Below, piece by piece: positions 27,336 to 37,235 of a stretch of DNA of 64,000 nucleotides. A program made the position numbers and the translations under genes. The DNA comes from Staphylococcus americanisciuri (GTDB lineage: Bacteria > Bacillota > Bacilli > Staphylococcales > Staphylococcaceae). The notes below the pieces were generated by a model. The model saw nothing but the letters and a program-made list of their open reading frames with translations, had not been told where the DNA came from and searched no databases. The DNA lies in NCBI RefSeq assembly GCF_024814435.1, contig NZ_JANUXY010000001.1:62001-126000 (forward strand). Direction: 5' to 3'. Within the stretch, counting starts at the first letter, position 1, and each line of letters opens with the position of its first letter.

Positions 27336-28619
27336 ATGAAACAACTCAATGTTGCATTATTAGGACTAGGTACAGTCGGTTCTGGCGTGGTAAAAATCAT
27401 CGAAGAAAACCATCAACAGATTAAAGAAACCATCCAGAAAGACATTCAGATTAAACATATCTTAGTTCGTGATAAGTCAAAAAAACGCCCGCTTAACATT
27501 TCTCAATATCATTTAACAGAAGATGTCAATGATATTTTAAATGATGATGATGTGGATATCGTTGTTGAGGTAATGGGTGGCATTGAGCCAACAGTTGATT
27601 GGTTGAAAGCAGCATTGTCTCAAAAGAAACATGTAATCACAGCGAATAAAGATTTGTTAGCGGTGCATTTGCGTGTATTAGAAGATTTAGCCCAAGAGAA
27701 CGGTGTCGCACTCAAATATGAAGCCAGTGTAGCTGGAGGTATTCCAATTGTTAATGCGATTAATAACGGCTTGAATGCAAATAATATTAGTAAATTCATG
27801 GGCATTTTTAATGGAACTTCTAATTTTATATTAACGAAAATGACCGAAGAGGGTGCAGCTTATGCCGATGCTTTACAAGAGGCACAAGATTTAGGCTTTG
27901 CAGAAGCAGATCCGACTGATGATGTCGAAGGAATTGACGCAGCACGTAAAGTTGTCATAACATCGTATTTATCATTTAATCAGGTGATCAAATTGGATGA
28001 TGTAACGACTCAAGGGATTAGTCAAGTAACGACGCATGATATTGATGCAGCACGTACGCTTGGTTATAAAATTAAATTGATTGGTAAAGGTACGTATGCA
28101 AATGGTCAGGTTAAAGCATCTGTTAAACCAACTTTGGTTGCTCATAGTCATCAACTTGCATCGGTTGAAAATGAATATAACGCGATATATGTTATTGGAG
28201 ATGCAGTAGGAGAAACGATGTTTTATGGTAAAGGGGCTGGTAGTTTGGCGACCGGTTCAGCCGTAGTAAGTGATTTATTAAATGTATCGTTACAGTTTGA
28301 ATCTAACTTACACACGTTACCTCCACATTTTGAATTGACTACTGAAAAGACAAAAGAAATGATGGATACAAATGAGCCGGAATTAATGAAAGAAAAAGAA
28401 AGTTATTATTTTGTGGTGAGTTGTCCTGATGTGTCTGAAAAGCAGTTTGAAACAGATATAAAAGGGAATCTCCCATTTCATAAAACTTTGCAATTAACAC
28501 AAATAGCAGACAAGCGCTATGCGGTGGTTGTAATTGGTGTTGATGAACAACCAACAGCGGCGATTGATGCATTAGATGGTTATGAAGTTGAAAAAATTTA
28601 TCCGGTTGAAGGAGTATGA
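27336..28619 (+). CDS. hom: Homoserine dehydrogenase
   Basis: A 427-residue NAD(P)H enzyme reducing aspartate semialdehyde to homoserine at the branch to threonine and methionine. The N-terminal Rossmann motif is [16 protein letters not shown]. The catalytic region includes [26 protein letters not shown] and [16 protein letters not shown], and a C-terminal ACT domain covers about residues 350-425 for feedback by threonine. AATCGGAGGG precedes the ATG. It is first in the hom-thrC-thrB operon: the hom stop overlaps an upstream in-frame ATG of thrC, and thrC and thrB overlap by 4 bp. Length is typical. Confidence 0.96.
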   Translation: MKQLNVALLGLGTVGSGVVKIIEENHQQIKETIQKDIQIKHILVRDKSKKRPLNISQYHLTEDVNDILNDDDVDIVVEVMGGIEPTVDWLKAALSQKKHVITANKDLLAVHLRVLEDLAQENGVALKYEASVAGGIPIVNAINNGLNANNISKFMGIFNGTSNFILTKMTEEGAAYADALQEAQDLGFAEADPTDDVEGIDAARKVVITSYLSFNQVIKLDDVTTQGISQVTTHDIDAARTLGYKIKLIGKGTYANGQVKASVKPTLVAHSHQLASVENEYNAIYVIGDAVGETMFYGKGAGSLATGSAVVSDLLNVSLQFESNLHTLPPHFELTTEKTKEMMDTNEPELMKEKESYYFVVSCPDVSEKQFETDIKGNLPFHKTLQLTQIADKRYAVVVIGVDEQPTAAIDALDGYEVEKIYPVEGV

Positions 28620-28624
28620 TAAAG

Positions 28625-29689
28625 ATGAAGTTATGGCAAGGACTTGTAAAGGAATATCAAGCATTTTTACCAGTTGATGAACAAACACCTAATGTGTCTT
28701 TGAATGAGGGGCATACACCATTGATATACTGCCCTACGATATCAGAGATGTTAGGAATTGAATTACATGTTAAATATGAAGGTGCTAATCCGACAGGTTC
28801 ATTTAAAGATCGTGGTATGGTTATGGCAGTGACGAAAGCGAAAGAACAAGGGCGTAAGATTGTAATATGTGCTTCTACAGGTAATACCTCTGCTTCGGCT
28901 GCTGCATATGCGGCAAGAGCAGGGTTAAAAGCTATTGTTGTCATACCAGAAGGCAAGATTGCATTAGGTAAGCTATCGCAAGCTGTGATGTATGGGGCAC
29001 AAATTGTCTCTATTGAAGGGAATTTTGATGAGGCATTAGAAATCGTTAAGGAAATTGCACAAGATGGTGAGATTGAACTGGTTAACTCGGTGAATCCATA
29101 TCGTATAGAGGGGCAAAAAACTGCAGCGTTTGAGATTGTAGAGCAGTTTGAAGGTTCTGCGCCAGATGTTTTAGCGATTCCAGTTGGTAATGCTGGAAAT
29201 ATTACAGCTTACTGGAAGGGCTTTAAAGAATATCATGAGCGGTCAGCAAGTGGTTTACCGAAAATGTTTGGCTTTCAAGCAGAGGGCGCATCACCTATTG
29301 TTCAAAACAAAGTAGTCAAAAATCCTGAGACTATTGCAACAGCTATTCGCATTGGTAATCCTGCAAGCTGGGATAAGGCAGTAGACGCGATTGAAACGTC
29401 GGAAGGGCTTATTGAAGCTGTTACAGATGAAGAGATTTTAGAGGCATATCAATTGATGACATCTAAAGAAGGTATCTTTAGTGAACCGGCGAGTAATGCA
29501 TCTATCGCTGGGTTGATTAAGCTACATCGACAAGGTAAACTTAAAGCAGGTCAAAAAGTTGTTGCTGTTTTAACTGGAAATGGTCTCAAAGATCCAGATA
29601 CAGCTATTGGATTATTAGAAAATCCAATTCAAGCACTACCCAACGATAAAGATCAAATCATACAATATATTAAGGATGCATTAAAATGA
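28625..29689 (+). CDS. thrC: Threonine synthase
   Basis: A 354-residue PLP enzyme converting O-phosphohomoserine to threonine. It has fold-type II features: [11 protein letters not shown] at the N-terminus, Lys61 in [11 protein letters not shown] for the Schiff base, the phosphate loop [19 protein letters not shown], and [14 protein letters not shown] later. GAAGGAG sits only 1 nt before an ATG at 28616, so ATG 28625, with 10 nt spacing and the usual family N-terminus, is preferred. It starts right after the hom stop, and its stop overlaps the thrB start (ATGA). The short Firmicute-type enzyme lacks the long N-terminal domain of proteobacterial ThrC. Confidence 0.95.
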   Translation: MKLWQGLVKEYQAFLPVDEQTPNVSLNEGHTPLIYCPTISEMLGIELHVKYEGANPTGSFKDRGMVMAVTKAKEQGRKIVICASTGNTSASAAAYAARAGLKAIVVIPEGKIALGKLSQAVMYGAQIVSIEGNFDEALEIVKEIAQDGEIELVNSVNPYRIEGQKTAAFEIVEQFEGSAPDVLAIPVGNAGNITAYWKGFKEYHERSASGLPKMFGFQAEGASPIVQNKVVKNPETIATAIRIGNPASWDKAVDAIETSEGLIEAVTDEEILEAYQLMTSKEGIFSEPASNASIAGLIKLHRQGKLKAGQKVVAVLTGNGLKDPDTAIGLLENPIQALPNDKDQIIQYIKDALK

Positions 29690-30606
29690 TAAAAAATAAG
29701 TTAAGCCTTAAAGTGCCTGCATCGACTGCTAACTTAGGCTGTGGCTTTGATTCAATAGGTATGGCACTCAACAAGTTTTTGTATATCGATGCACAACCGA
29801 TTCGTGCACAGCAGTGGAAATTTCATCATGAAGGACCACATCTTCAAGGTTTACCAGATGATGAAACGAACTATATTTATCGAACTGCCCAATATGTGGC
29901 TGATAAATATCAGGTGCAACTGCCAGCTTTGGAGATAAAAATGTATAGTGATATTCCACTTGCACGTGGCTTAGGTTCATCAGCATCAGCACTGGTTGCA
30001 GCACTTTATATTGCGAACTATTTCGGTGATATTGAACTTTCAAAGTATGAGCTATTACAGTTGGCAACAGAGATAGAAGGTCATCCCGATAATGTTGCAC
30101 CAACGATATATGGTGGGTTAGTTGTCGGCTATCATAATGCGGAAACAAATGTGACAGATATTGCGCATATCGATGTACCTAATGTGGACTTTATTTTGAC
30201 GATTCCTGAATATGAACTAGAAACACAAAAATCTCGTGCAGTTTTACCAGACACAGTTCATCATAGGGATGCAGTTAAATTCAGCGCGATTAGCAACACG
30301 ATGATTAGTGCATTAATCCAACACAATTATGAGCTTGCAGGCAAAATGATGGAACAAGACGGCTTGCATGAACCGTATCGCCAACATCTTATTGCTGATT
30401 TTGAAGCGGTGAAACAGACAGCACATGAATTTAATGCTTATGCGACTGTGATGTCAGGTGCAGGTTCAACGATTATGACAATGATAAAAAAAGAACAAAG
30501 TGGTTCACTTGTACGCGCATTGCGCCAAAATTTTGAACACTGTCATTCAGAACTGGTAACAGTCAATACGGAAGGTGTTGTAAGTCAATCCTTCCATAAA
30601 TATTAA
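29686..30606 (+). CDS. thrB: Homoserine kinase
   Basis: A 306-residue GHMP-superfamily kinase that phosphorylates homoserine. It has the N-terminal [19 protein letters not shown], the ATP loop [12 protein letters not shown] at about residues 91-102, [14 protein letters not shown], and the C-terminal [13 protein letters not shown] motif 3. It overlaps thrC by 4 bp and completes the operon hom-thrC-thrB, so a lysC-supplied precursor can be carried to threonine by products of this locus, apart from Asd. A strong terminator follows immediately. Length and motifs are normal. Confidence 0.96.
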   Translation: MIKNKLSLKVPASTANLGCGFDSIGMALNKFLYIDAQPIRAQQWKFHHEGPHLQGLPDDETNYIYRTAQYVADKYQVQLPALEIKMYSDIPLARGLGSSASALVAALYIANYFGDIELSKYELLQLATEIEGHPDNVAPTIYGGLVVGYHNAETNVTDIAHIDVPNVDFILTIPEYELETQKSRAVLPDTVHHRDAVKFSAISNTMISALIQHNYELAGKMMEQDGLHEPYRQHLIADFEAVKQTAHEFNAYATVMSGAGSTIMTMIKKEQSGSLVRALRQNFEHCHSELVTVNTEGVVSQSFHKY

Positions 30607-30660
30607 CAACAAAGCAGTTTTATACATGTCTAGGCATGTGTAAAGCTGCTTTGTTGTTTT
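30607..30660 (+). terminator. Terminator of the hom-thrC-thrB operon
   Basis: CAACAAAGCAG...ACATG pairs with CATGT...CTGCTTTGTTG in a 21-bp nearly perfect stem, followed by TTTT. Confidence 0.9.
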
Positions 30661-30759
30661 AATCGTCATGTACTTTGATAATTTTTTGTCTAATAACATT
30701 TGAAAGTCTGAAATATGTTATCTTATTGTAAGAGATAGAAAGAAAAGGAGACATTAATC

Positions 30760-31572
30760 ATGAAACCAGACTTGATTATATTTGACATGGATGATACATT
30801 GCTTACTTCACAAAATCGTGTATCTCAGAAAACAAAAGATTACTTATTGAAAGTCCAACAACTGGGTTATAAGCTTACATTGGCATCAGGACGTCCGACA
30901 GAAGGTATGATGGCAGTCGCAAAAGAACTAAAACTAGACCAATATGGTAGCTATATAATGAGCTACAATGGTGGACAAATAATAGATGTGGCCAATCAAT
31001 CGATTATTGCCAAACAGAGTGTGTCGAAAGAAAACTTTGATCGTATTGTTGATTTTTGTAGACAGCATAACATGCTAGTTTTAACATATTACGAAGGACG
31101 TATAGTTTGTGAAGGAACACATCACTATATGGGTGTTGAATCTGAATTGACTGGTATGCCCATGATTCAAGTTGACGATATTAAAGCATATGTTCAAACA
31201 GATGTACCAAAAGTGATGGCGGTCGATGATGAAGATAAGATTGCAAGCATGTATGCATCTGAAGCACAGCAATTTACGGATGAGCTGGCGATTACTATTA
31301 GCAAACCGTTCTTTCTTGAGTTTATGTGCAAAGGGGTATCTAAAGGTACAGCAATACGTCGTTTGGCAGAACAACGTGGCATGTCTGTGAAGAATATGAT
31401 TGCTTTTGGTGATAGTGCAAATGACTTTGATATGATAGAAACGGTAGGTACAGGTATTGCGATGGGCAATGCGCGTGAAGACTTGAAAGAAAAAGCAGAC
31501 CTAGTGACGAAAAGTCACGATGAAGAGGGGATTCCGTTTATACTGACACAACTGCTTGGTGTGGAGCTATAA
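30760..31572 (+). CDS. Cof-type HAD-IIB phosphatase
   Basis: A 270-residue Cof/HAD-IIB hydrolase, by family a broad-range cytosolic phosphatase of sugar phosphates or cofactors. Motif I is IIFDMDDTLLTS (Asp9 nucleophile, Asp11), motif II is TLASGRPTEG, motif III is around KGVSKGTAIRRLAEQ, and motif IV is MIAFGDSANDFDMIETVG. A C2B cap lies between, about residues 85-185. AAAGGAG precedes the ATG. It follows the threonine operon after a terminator and has its own terminator, so it is transcribed alone. Specific substrate not deducible; it occupies the position I recall downstream of thrB in S. aureus. Confidence 0.88.
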   Translation: MKPDLIIFDMDDTLLTSQNRVSQKTKDYLLKVQQLGYKLTLASGRPTEGMMAVAKELKLDQYGSYIMSYNGGQIIDVANQSIIAKQSVSKENFDRIVDFCRQHNMLVLTYYEGRIVCEGTHHYMGVESELTGMPMIQVDDIKAYVQTDVPKVMAVDDEDKIASMYASEAQQFTDELAITISKPFFLEFMCKGVSKGTAIRRLAEQRGMSVKNMIAFGDSANDFDMIETVGTGIAMGNAREDLKEKADLVTKSHDEEGIPFILTQLLGVEL

Positions 31573-31577
31573 AAGTT

Positions 31578-31615
31578 AAAACCAGTGACGTAGGCTTTAA
31601 ACCCGTCACTGGTTT
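31578..31615. terminator. Bidirectional terminator after the HAD phosphatase
   Basis: AAACCAGTGACG at 31579-31590 pairs with CGTCACTGGTTT around a 14-nt loop. It separates two convergent genes. Confidence 0.8.
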
Positions 31616-31620
31616 GTTAA

Positions 31621-31935
31621 TTATTTTGCAGTATGCGTCCATTCTTTTTGACCACGATGGCGTTTAATATGTGCATAAATATAGTCGGCTGCGTATTCTT
31701 GATTTGTATAGATTGTAATGGCAAAAGCGGATTGATTATCTTCAAATGGTACATCTAAATAGAGTTCTTTTAGGTGTTGATATAAGTTTTCCATTTGTTC
31801 ATGTGTCAAACTGCTATATTCCCGTAAAGTACGCTTAAGCAGTTGACCGTATTTTTCCTCCAATGATTGCACAACAATAACAAAGCGTTCTTCCGTTTTA
31901 ATCACGTCATCAAAAAGGTTTGTTTGTCCAACCAT
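31621..31935 (-). CDS. Conserved hypothetical staphylococcal protein
   Basis: A 104-residue soluble, mostly helical protein of unknown function. Residues 1-45 look like an amphipathic helix-rich region (FDDVIKTEERFVIVVQSLEEKYGQLLKRTLREYSSLTHEQMENL), followed by a beta-strand-rich segment (SAFAITIYTNQEYAADYIYAHI) and a basic tail RHRGQKEW. No cysteines, no membrane helix, no motif I can name. AAAGGTGG lies 8 nt upstream of ATG 31935, so translation is credible. It is monocistronic between the HAD phosphatase and the permease. I recall an uncharacterised gene at this place in S. aureus but no function. Confidence 0.7.
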   Translation of the reverse strand: MVGQTNLFDDVIKTEERFVIVVQSLEEKYGQLLKRTLREYSSLTHEQMENLYQHLKELYLDVPFEDNQSAFAITIYTNQEYAADYIYAHIKRHRGQKEWTHTAK

Positions 31936-32053
31936 ATTAAAACCACCTTTATTTATTATTACTTTAATTATACATTATTTATACAGCTGATAAAATAGGA
32001 AAATACTTGGATAAGATGGCTGTATGAAATTTTGAGACTCCTGTATTTTATCT

Positions 32054-32127
32054 AAAAAAGCGACGGGGTTGGAACAACGGAATCTTTTTAGAAAAGCGAG
32101 ATTCCTGTCCAACGCCCATCGCTCTGG
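32054..32127 (-). terminator. Terminator of the permease gene, repeat-family hairpin
   Basis: On the minus strand a long interrupted stem (AGCGATGGGCGTTGGACAGG ... CCGTTGTTCCAACCCCGTCGCT) ends in TTTTTT. Its loop-side sequence TTTTCTAAAAAGATTCCGTTGT is nearly identical to 51637-51658, so it also belongs to a dispersed repeat family. Confidence 0.75.
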
Positions 32128-32140
32128 GTTAGTCTTTCAA

Positions 32141-33589
32141 TTATTTGTATGATTCATGTTCACTTAAGTCAATATCTTCTAACGGAACGACTTTTGTTTT
32201 ATGAACTAATTTGTGGACTAAGTAAATAACGAATAGCACAATAATTGGTAAGAAATTTTGTGCTAACTTTGGTAAATCAAAGTGTATGATTGCTTCAGCC
32301 GAACTACCAAAGATTAAGAATAAAATCGTTACAAATACTAAGATAGGCCCAAATGGGAAAAATGGTGCTTTATATGGTAACAGTTGATCGATATCTTTTT
32401 GTTGCACTTTAATTGCACGTCTAAGTCTAACTTGTGCTAACACACTTGAAGCCCATACGAAAGTGATTAACGCTCCGATGATATTTAATAAGCCGATAAC
32501 ACTTTCAGAATTATAATTGGCATATACAGTTACGGCTGTAATAAAGATGAATGTTGTTAGCAATGCATTCAATGGTAATTTTGTTTGGCGATTGATGACA
32601 CCAAGAAACTTAGGTGCTTGTCCATTTTCGCTTAAAGAGAATAGCATACGACTTGTTGTGAAAATACCGGAATTGGCTGCTGATAATAATGTCGTCAAAA
32701 TAACAGCATTAATTACAGATGCTGCAAATGCGATACCTACTTTATCAAAGACAATTGTAAATGGACTTTGTGTAATAGAACTGTCTTTATTTAATAATGT
32801 TGGATCTGTATACGCCAAAATACCAGAAATGACTGCAATAGATAATACGTAAAAAAGTAAAATACGCCAGAATACTTGCTTGATTGCTCGTGGCATAGAC
32901 TTTCTAGGATTATCTGATTCACCAGCTGCAACGGCAACAACTTCAGTACCACCGACTGAGAATCCAGCGATTAATAAAACACTTAAAAATCCTGAAAAAC
33001 CACCAACAAACGGTGCTTCACCAACTGTATAATTGGCAAATCCGTAATACTTACCCCCTAAAATACCAAAAATCATTAAGAAACCTAACACGATAAAGAT
33101 AATAATTGTGACAACTTTGACAAGTGAAAGCCAGAATTCAGCCTCACCGAACGCTTTGACCGTAAAAACGTTAAGCAAGAATATAATGATTAAGAAAATA
33201 ATACTCCATACTAAGGGAGAGAAGAAATGGAAGGCATCCCAATATCCAAGTACGTTGGATGCAACTATGATATCAATACTGGTAACAAGCGACCATATTG
33301 TCCAATACAACCAGCCCATAGTAAATCCAAGAGAAGGATCTACAAAACGTGTTGAATAGCTACTAAATGAACCTGATACGGGATAGAATGTTGCCATTTC
33401 ACCGATGGATGACATTAAAAAGTACAGCATCAGCCCAATTAGTAAATATGCTAAGATTGCGCCACCTGGACCGGCTTGTGCAATGACACCTCCAGTTGCT
33501 ACAAATAAACCGGTGCCGATAGCCCCTCCAATAGCAATCATTGTAATGTGTCTCGACTGGAGACCCCTATTTAATTTTTTTTCTTCCAT
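32141..33589 (-). CDS. APC-family amino-acid permease (LysP-like)
   Basis: A 482-residue transporter with about 12 membrane helices of the amino acid/polyamine/organocation family. The first helix has the family substrate loop HITMIAIGGAIGTGLFVATG, and EMATFYPVSGSFSSYSTRFVDPSLGF follows, typical of YAT-type permeases such as LysP, AroP and GabP. Two in-frame ATGs are close: AGGAG is 3 nt from ATG 33595 and 9 nt from ATG 33589, so the latter is chosen. It is divergent from katA. From memory this locus in S. aureus holds a lysine-type permease, but substrate is not readable from sequence. Confidence 0.85.
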   Translation of the reverse strand: MEEKKLNRGLQSRHITMIAIGGAIGTGLFVATGGVIAQAGPGGAILAYLLIGLMLYFLMSSIGEMATFYPVSGSFSSYSTRFVDPSLGFTMGWLYWTIWSLVTSIDIIVASNVLGYWDAFHFFSPLVWSIIFLIIIFLLNVFTVKAFGEAEFWLSLVKVVTIIIFIVLGFLMIFGILGGKYYGFANYTVGEAPFVGGFSGFLSVLLIAGFSVGGTEVVAVAAGESDNPRKSMPRAIKQVFWRILLFYVLSIAVISGILAYTDPTLLNKDSSITQSPFTIVFDKVGIAFAASVINAVILTTLLSAANSGIFTTSRMLFSLSENGQAPKFLGVINRQTKLPLNALLTTFIFITAVTVYANYNSESVIGLLNIIGALITFVWASSVLAQVRLRRAIKVQQKDIDQLLPYKAPFFPFGPILVFVTILFLIFGSSAEAIIHFDLPKLAQNFLPIIVLFVIYLVHKLVHKTKVVPLEDIDLSEHESYK

Positions 33590-33753
33590 AAACATCTGCT
33601 CCTCATTTAAATAAAAGATTTCTATCTATTGTACTTGCTATTTCGCGGATATTCAACAACATTTTACAACTTTAAAGCCTTGAAAGCGAAATTTTTCGAA
33701 AATTCTATCTCAAGAAGAGAATACGTGATACTTTTAAATTTTTGAAAATAAGT

Positions 33754-33759
33754 TATAAT
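33754..33759 (+). promoter_or_regulatory. katA -10 element
   Basis: TATAAT upstream of katA, with a poor -35 (CTTTTA at 33731-33736, 17-bp spacer). Transcription would start around 33766, placing the PerR box just downstream of the start. Confidence 0.5.
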
Positions 33760-33775
33760 AAAGTAAAGGGGTAGA

Positions 33776-33790
33776 TTAGAATTATTATAA
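33776..33790. promoter_or_regulatory. PerR box upstream of katA
   Basis: TTAGAATTATTATAA matches the PerR consensus TTATAATNATTATAA except at position 4. Located 20 bp before the katA start codon, downstream of the -10, it suits repression. Catalase genes are classic PerR targets in Firmicutes. Confidence 0.8.
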
Positions 33791-33810
33791 ATAAGAAAGA
33801 AGGTCATTCA

Positions 33811-35304
33811 ATGAGTAATAATGATTCGAAGTTAACTGGATTATTCGGGCATCCAGTTGGCGACAGAGAAAATTCAATGACAGCAGGTGAACGTGGTCCA
33901 TTATTAATGCAAGACTGGTACTTTTTAGAACAAATGGCACACTTTGATCGTGAAGTTATTCCTGAGAGAAGAATGCATGCTAAAGGTTCAGGTGCATTCG
34001 GTACATTTACTGTCACACATGATATTACACAGTATACATCAGCTAAAATCTTTTCCGAAGTGGGTAAAAAAACGGAGATGTTCGCGCGTTTTTCAACAGT
34101 AGCAGGTGAACGTGGTGCAGCTGATGCCGAACGAGACATTCGTGGTTTTGCTTTGAAATTCTATACAGAAGAAGGAAATTGGGATTTAGTAGGTAACAAT
34201 ACACCTGTTTTCTTCTTTAGAGACCCTAAATTATTTGCAAGCTTAAACCATGCGGTAAAGAGAGATCCAAGAACAAATATGCGCAGTGCTCAAAATAATT
34301 GGGATTTCTGGACATCATTGCCAGAAGCATTGCATCAAGTAACGATTTTGATGACAGATCGCGGTATTCCAAAAGGATACAGACATATGCATGGTTTCGG
34401 TTCGCATACGTATGCAATGATTAATGATAAAAATGAACGTGTTTGGGTTAAATTCCATTTCAGAACGCAACAAGGTATTGAAAACTTGTCACCTGAAGAG
34501 GCAGCACAAGTGATTGCAAATGATCGTGAATCGTCACAAAGAGATTTATTTGAAGCAATTGAAAAAGGTGACTTCCCGAAATGGAAAATGTATATTCAAG
34601 TCATGACGGAAGAACAAGCACGCAATCATAAAGATAACCCATTCGACTTAACAAAAGTATGGTTTAAAGGCGAGTATCCATTGATTGAAGTAGGGGAATT
34701 TGAACTTAATAGAAACCCAGACAACTATTTCATGGACGTTGAACAAGCTGCCTTTGCACCAACAAACATTATTCCAGGTCTAGACTTTTCACCTGATAAA
34801 ATGTTACAAGGTAGATTGTTCGCTTATGGTGATGCGCAAAGATATCGCTTAGGTGTTAACCACTGGCAAATTCCAGTTAACCAGCCAAAAGGTGTGGGTG
34901 TTGAAAATATTTGTCCGTTTAGTCGTGATGGACAAATGCGTTTCTTAGATGGAAATGGTGGAGGTAAAACACATTACTATCCAAACAGTAATGGGGCTTT
35001 CGAAAGTCAACCAGAATACAAACGTCCACCATTGGCTGTTGAAGGTACAGCATATGAGCATGATTTTAGAGAAGATGATGATAACTACTTTGAACAACCA
35101 GGTAAGTTATTCCGTTTGCAATCTCCAGAACAGCAACAACGTATATTTGAAAATACGGCGAACGAGATGGATGGCACAACAGATGAAGTAAAACATCGTC
35201 ATATTCGCCATTGCTACCAAGCAGATCCAGAATATGGTAAAGGTGTTGCCAAAGCGCTAGGTATGTTAGAAAACTTAGATGCTATATTAGGTGACTTGAA
35301 ATAA
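33811..35304 (+). CDS. katA: Catalase
   Basis: A 497-residue small-subunit clade heme catalase that dismutates hydrogen peroxide in the cytosol. Catalytic residues are in place: His56 in [11 protein letters not shown], Asn129/130 in [11 protein letters not shown], and proximal heme ligand Tyr339 in [14 protein letters not shown]. It shows a typical C-terminal extension ending in [28 protein letters not shown] precedes the ATG, and a PerR box lies between promoter and gene, so peroxide induction is expected. It is monocistronic with its own terminator, and convergent with rpmG. Staphylococcal length and order are typical. Confidence 0.97.
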   Translation: MSNNDSKLTGLFGHPVGDRENSMTAGERGPLLMQDWYFLEQMAHFDREVIPERRMHAKGSGAFGTFTVTHDITQYTSAKIFSEVGKKTEMFARFSTVAGERGAADAERDIRGFALKFYTEEGNWDLVGNNTPVFFFRDPKLFASLNHAVKRDPRTNMRSAQNNWDFWTSLPEALHQVTILMTDRGIPKGYRHMHGFGSHTYAMINDKNERVWVKFHFRTQQGIENLSPEEAAQVIANDRESSQRDLFEAIEKGDFPKWKMYIQVMTEEQARNHKDNPFDLTKVWFKGEYPLIEVGEFELNRNPDNYFMDVEQAAFAPTNIIPGLDFSPDKMLQGRLFAYGDAQRYRLGVNHWQIPVNQPKGVGVENICPFSRDGQMRFLDGNGGGKTHYYPNSNGAFESQPEYKRPPLAVEGTAYEHDFREDDDNYFEQPGKLFRLQSPEQQQRIFENTANEMDGTTDEVKHRHIRHCYQADPEYGKGVAKALGMLENLDAILGDLK

Positions 35305-35317
35305 GCGACATAATAAA

Positions 35318-35348
35318 AATGTTGAGAGCCGCAACTCTCAACATTTTT
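35318..35348. terminator. katA/rpmG bidirectional terminator
   Basis: AATGTTGAGAG pairs perfectly with CTCTCAACATT around a 6-nt loop, followed by TTTT. It lies between the convergent katA and rpmG genes. Confidence 0.9.
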
Positions 35349-35380
35349 TGTCGTATTTTTAAGATTAGTCATATCAACGA

Positions 35381-35530
35381 TTACTTAGTTTCTCTGTGCA
35401 AAGTATGTTTGTTTAATCTTGGGCAGTATTTCATCATTTCAATACGTTCTGGATTTGTACGTTTGTTCTTTGTTGTAATGTAGTTACGATCGCCACATTC
35501 CGTACAAGCTAAAGTTACGTTAATTCGCAT
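35381..35530 (-). CDS. rpmG: 50S ribosomal protein L33
   Basis: A 49-residue L33, translated by me from the minus strand: it begins [20 protein letters not shown] and ends [10 protein letters not shown]. It carries Cys9 and Cys12 (CTEC) and Cys36, but the second CxxC is incomplete (CPRL), as I recall for one of the staphylococcal L33 paralogues. AAGGAG lies 8 nt upstream of the ATG. It is divergent from rpsN, which encodes a zinc-independent S14, with Zur-like boxes in the shared spacer. L33 paralogues of this kind often replace zinc-binding forms when zinc is scarce, although this one still has three cysteines. Identity is certain; zinc dependence is not. Confidence 0.92.
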   Translation of the reverse strand: MRINVTLACTECGDRNYITTKNKRTNPERIEMMKYCPRLNKHTLHRETK

Positions 35531-35557
35531 GTTTATCACTCCTTTTTGATTACATTC

Positions 35558-35578
35558 AAACTGAAACCGTTACGATTT
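35558..35578. promoter_or_regulatory. Degenerate Zur-like box upstream of rpmG
   Basis: The right half GTTACGATTT matches the Zur half-site at 9 of 10, while the left half AAACTGAAAC is poor (about 15 of 20 overall). It is 27 bp from the rpmG start codon. It may be a weak site or chance. Confidence 0.4.
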
Positions 35579-35652
35579 AATATTTTAGCATGTTTTTTTA
35601 TATTTGCCAATATTTTTATCTTGCGTTACTTTCTAAAGATGTGTTAATATTT

Positions 35653-35673
35653 AAAACGTAATGATTACGATTT
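35653..35673. promoter_or_regulatory. Zur box upstream of rpsN
   Basis: A 21-bp palindrome, AAAACGTAAT-G-ATTACGATTT, differs from the Firmicute Zur consensus AAATCGTAAT-N-ATTACGATTT at one position. It lies 17 bp before the rpsN start, appropriate for zinc-dependent repression of a zinc-free S14. Confidence 0.85.
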
Positions 35674-35690
35674 AAAGGTGGTAAGTATAT

Positions 35691-35960
35691 ATGGCTAAAA
35701 AGTCTAAGATTGCAAAAGAGAGAAAACGCGAACAGTTAGTTGCGCAATATGCTGATTTGCGTCGTGAATTAAAAGCAAAAGGTGATTATGAAGCTTTGCG
35801 CAAACTTCCAAGAGATTCTTCACCAACACGTTTGACAAGAAGATGTAAAGTTACCGGTAGACCAAGAGGCGTAATGCGCAAGTTTGAAATGTCTCGTATT
35901 TCGTTTCGTGAATATGCACATAAAGGTCAAATACCAGGTGTGAAAAAATCTAGTTGGTAA
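35691..35960 (+). CDS. rpsN: Zinc-independent 30S ribosomal protein S14
   Basis: An 89-residue S14 of the C-minus type. It lacks the CxxC...CxxC zinc ribbon of the 61-residue S14 (only one Cys, in [13 protein letters not shown]) and keeps the conserved C-terminal core [25 protein letters not shown]. Such copies substitute for the zinc-binding paralogue in zinc starvation, releasing zinc demand, and are repressed by Zur with zinc. An AAAGGTGG ribosome binding site overlaps the downstream end of an excellent Zur box. It is divergent from rpmG and followed by guaC after 79 bp without a clear terminator. Confidence 0.95.
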   Translation: MAKKSKIAKERKREQLVAQYADLRRELKAKGDYEALRKLPRDSSPTRLTRRCKVTGRPRGVMRKFEMSRISFREYAHKGQIPGVKKSSW

Positions 35961-36039
35961 TTTTGTAACCCTTTGTTTACTTTATCCTGTAAAGATAGTA
36001 TATTATCATATGGATAAAATAATTGAGGGGTTTTTTAAT

Positions 36040-37017
36040 ATGAAAATTTTTGATTATGAAGATATACAGTTAATTCCAAACAAAAGTATTGTGAAGAGTC
36101 GTTCTGAAATCGATACTTCTATCCAATTTGGCCCTAAACGATTCAAACTGCCTGTTGTGCCAGCAAATATGCAGACAGTTATGAATGAAAAATTAGCGGA
36201 ATGGTTTGCTGCAAATGATTATTTTTATATCATGCACCGTTTTGATGAAGCAGCGAGATTACCATTTATTAAACGCATGCAAGACAAAGGATTATTCGCT
36301 TCTATCTCAGTTGGCGTCAAAGACCCTGAATTTGAATTTGTGAGACAGATTAAAGAAGAAGGTTTAAAACCAGAATATATTACGATTGATATTGCACATG
36401 GTCATTCTGATCAAGTGATTGATATGATTCAACATATTAAAAAACACTTACCTGAAACATTCGTAATTGCCGGTAATGTTGGGACACCTGAGGGCGTTCG
36501 TGAATTAGAGAATGCTGGTGCAGATGCGACAAAAGTTGGTATCGGTCCAGGTCGTGTGTGTATCACAAAGATTAAGACGGGCTTTGGTACAGGTGGCTGG
36601 CAGTTAGCTGCTGTTAACTTATGCAGTAAAGCAGCACGTAAACCAATCATTGCAGATGGTGGTATTCGTACTCACGGTGATATTGCAAAATCAGTGCGTT
36701 TTGGTGCGTCTATGGTTATGATTGGTTCATTGTTTGCAGCACATGAGGAATCTCCGGGTGAAACTGTGGAGATGGATGGCAAAAAGTATAAAGAGTACTT
36801 CGGTAGTGCTTCTGAATATCAAAAAGGTGAGCGTAAAAATGTTGAGGGTAAAAAGATGTTTGTTGCGCATAAAGGAGCACTGCAAGACACGCTAACAGAA
36901 ATGCAAGAAGACTTACAAAGTTCAATTTCTTATGCAGGTGGCAAAGATATTGATGCATTAAGAAAAGTAGATTATGTTATTGTTAAAAACTCAATTTTTA
37001 ATGGTGACAGAGACTAA
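36040..37017 (+). CDS. guaC: GMP reductase
   Basis: A 325-residue IMPDH-superfamily TIM barrel reducing GMP to IMP with NADPH in purine salvage. Catalytic Cys174 lies in [17 protein letters not shown]. The N-terminus [13 protein letters not shown] is typical, as are [29 protein letters not shown] and the C-terminal [11 protein letters not shown]. No CBS domains, as expected for GuaC rather than GuaB. The frame is open upstream, but TGAGGGG 9 nt before ATG 36040 gives exactly the family's length. It has its own terminator. The rpmG-rpsN-guaC-lexA order is as I recall for S. aureus. Confidence 0.95.
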   Translation: MKIFDYEDIQLIPNKSIVKSRSEIDTSIQFGPKRFKLPVVPANMQTVMNEKLAEWFAANDYFYIMHRFDEAARLPFIKRMQDKGLFASISVGVKDPEFEFVRQIKEEGLKPEYITIDIAHGHSDQVIDMIQHIKKHLPETFVIAGNVGTPEGVRELENAGADATKVGIGPGRVCITKIKTGFGTGGWQLAAVNLCSKAARKPIIADGGIRTHGDIAKSVRFGASMVMIGSLFAAHEESPGETVEMDGKKYKEYFGSASEYQKGERKNVEGKKMFVAHKGALQDTLTEMQEDLQSSISYAGGKDIDALRKVDYVIVKNSIFNGDRD

Positions 37018-37027
37018 AAATTAATTT

Positions 37028-37078
37028 AAAAAGCTCAGTGCTTCTACATCATCGTGTAGAGGTACTGAGCTTTTTATT
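37028..37078 (+). terminator. guaC terminator
   Basis: AAAAGCTCAGT pairs with ACTGAGCTTTT with an inner stem CTTCTACA/TGTAGAGG, followed by TATT. It is 10 bp past the stop. Confidence 0.88.
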
Positions 37079-37103
37079 ATTAGTGCGATTGAGAGAATCT
37101 CAC

Positions 37104-37199
37104 AGACATAATTAATGCGTTTATTCATTTGAAAAATTAGCGCGATATTGAGTTTGGGACATCATTTATCGTTTCTTGGTCTATAAATTAATTATGTCT
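37104..37199. repeat. Intergenic inverted repeat
   Basis: AGACATAATTAAT at 37104-37116 and its perfect complement ATTAATTATGTCT at 37187-37199 enclose 70 bp. It lies between guaC and the lexA end. Too far apart for a normal terminator; similar TGGGAC/GTCCCA-type intergenic elements are frequent in staphylococci. Confidence 0.6.
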
Positions 37200-37235
37200 C
37201 AGCTGTTAATGTTTCTGATAACCTGTATGATTATA

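Noticed and set aside
32141..33589. Naming the permease lysP
   Set aside because: The family and the position fit, but substrate-specific residues cannot be read with confidence, so no symbol is assigned.
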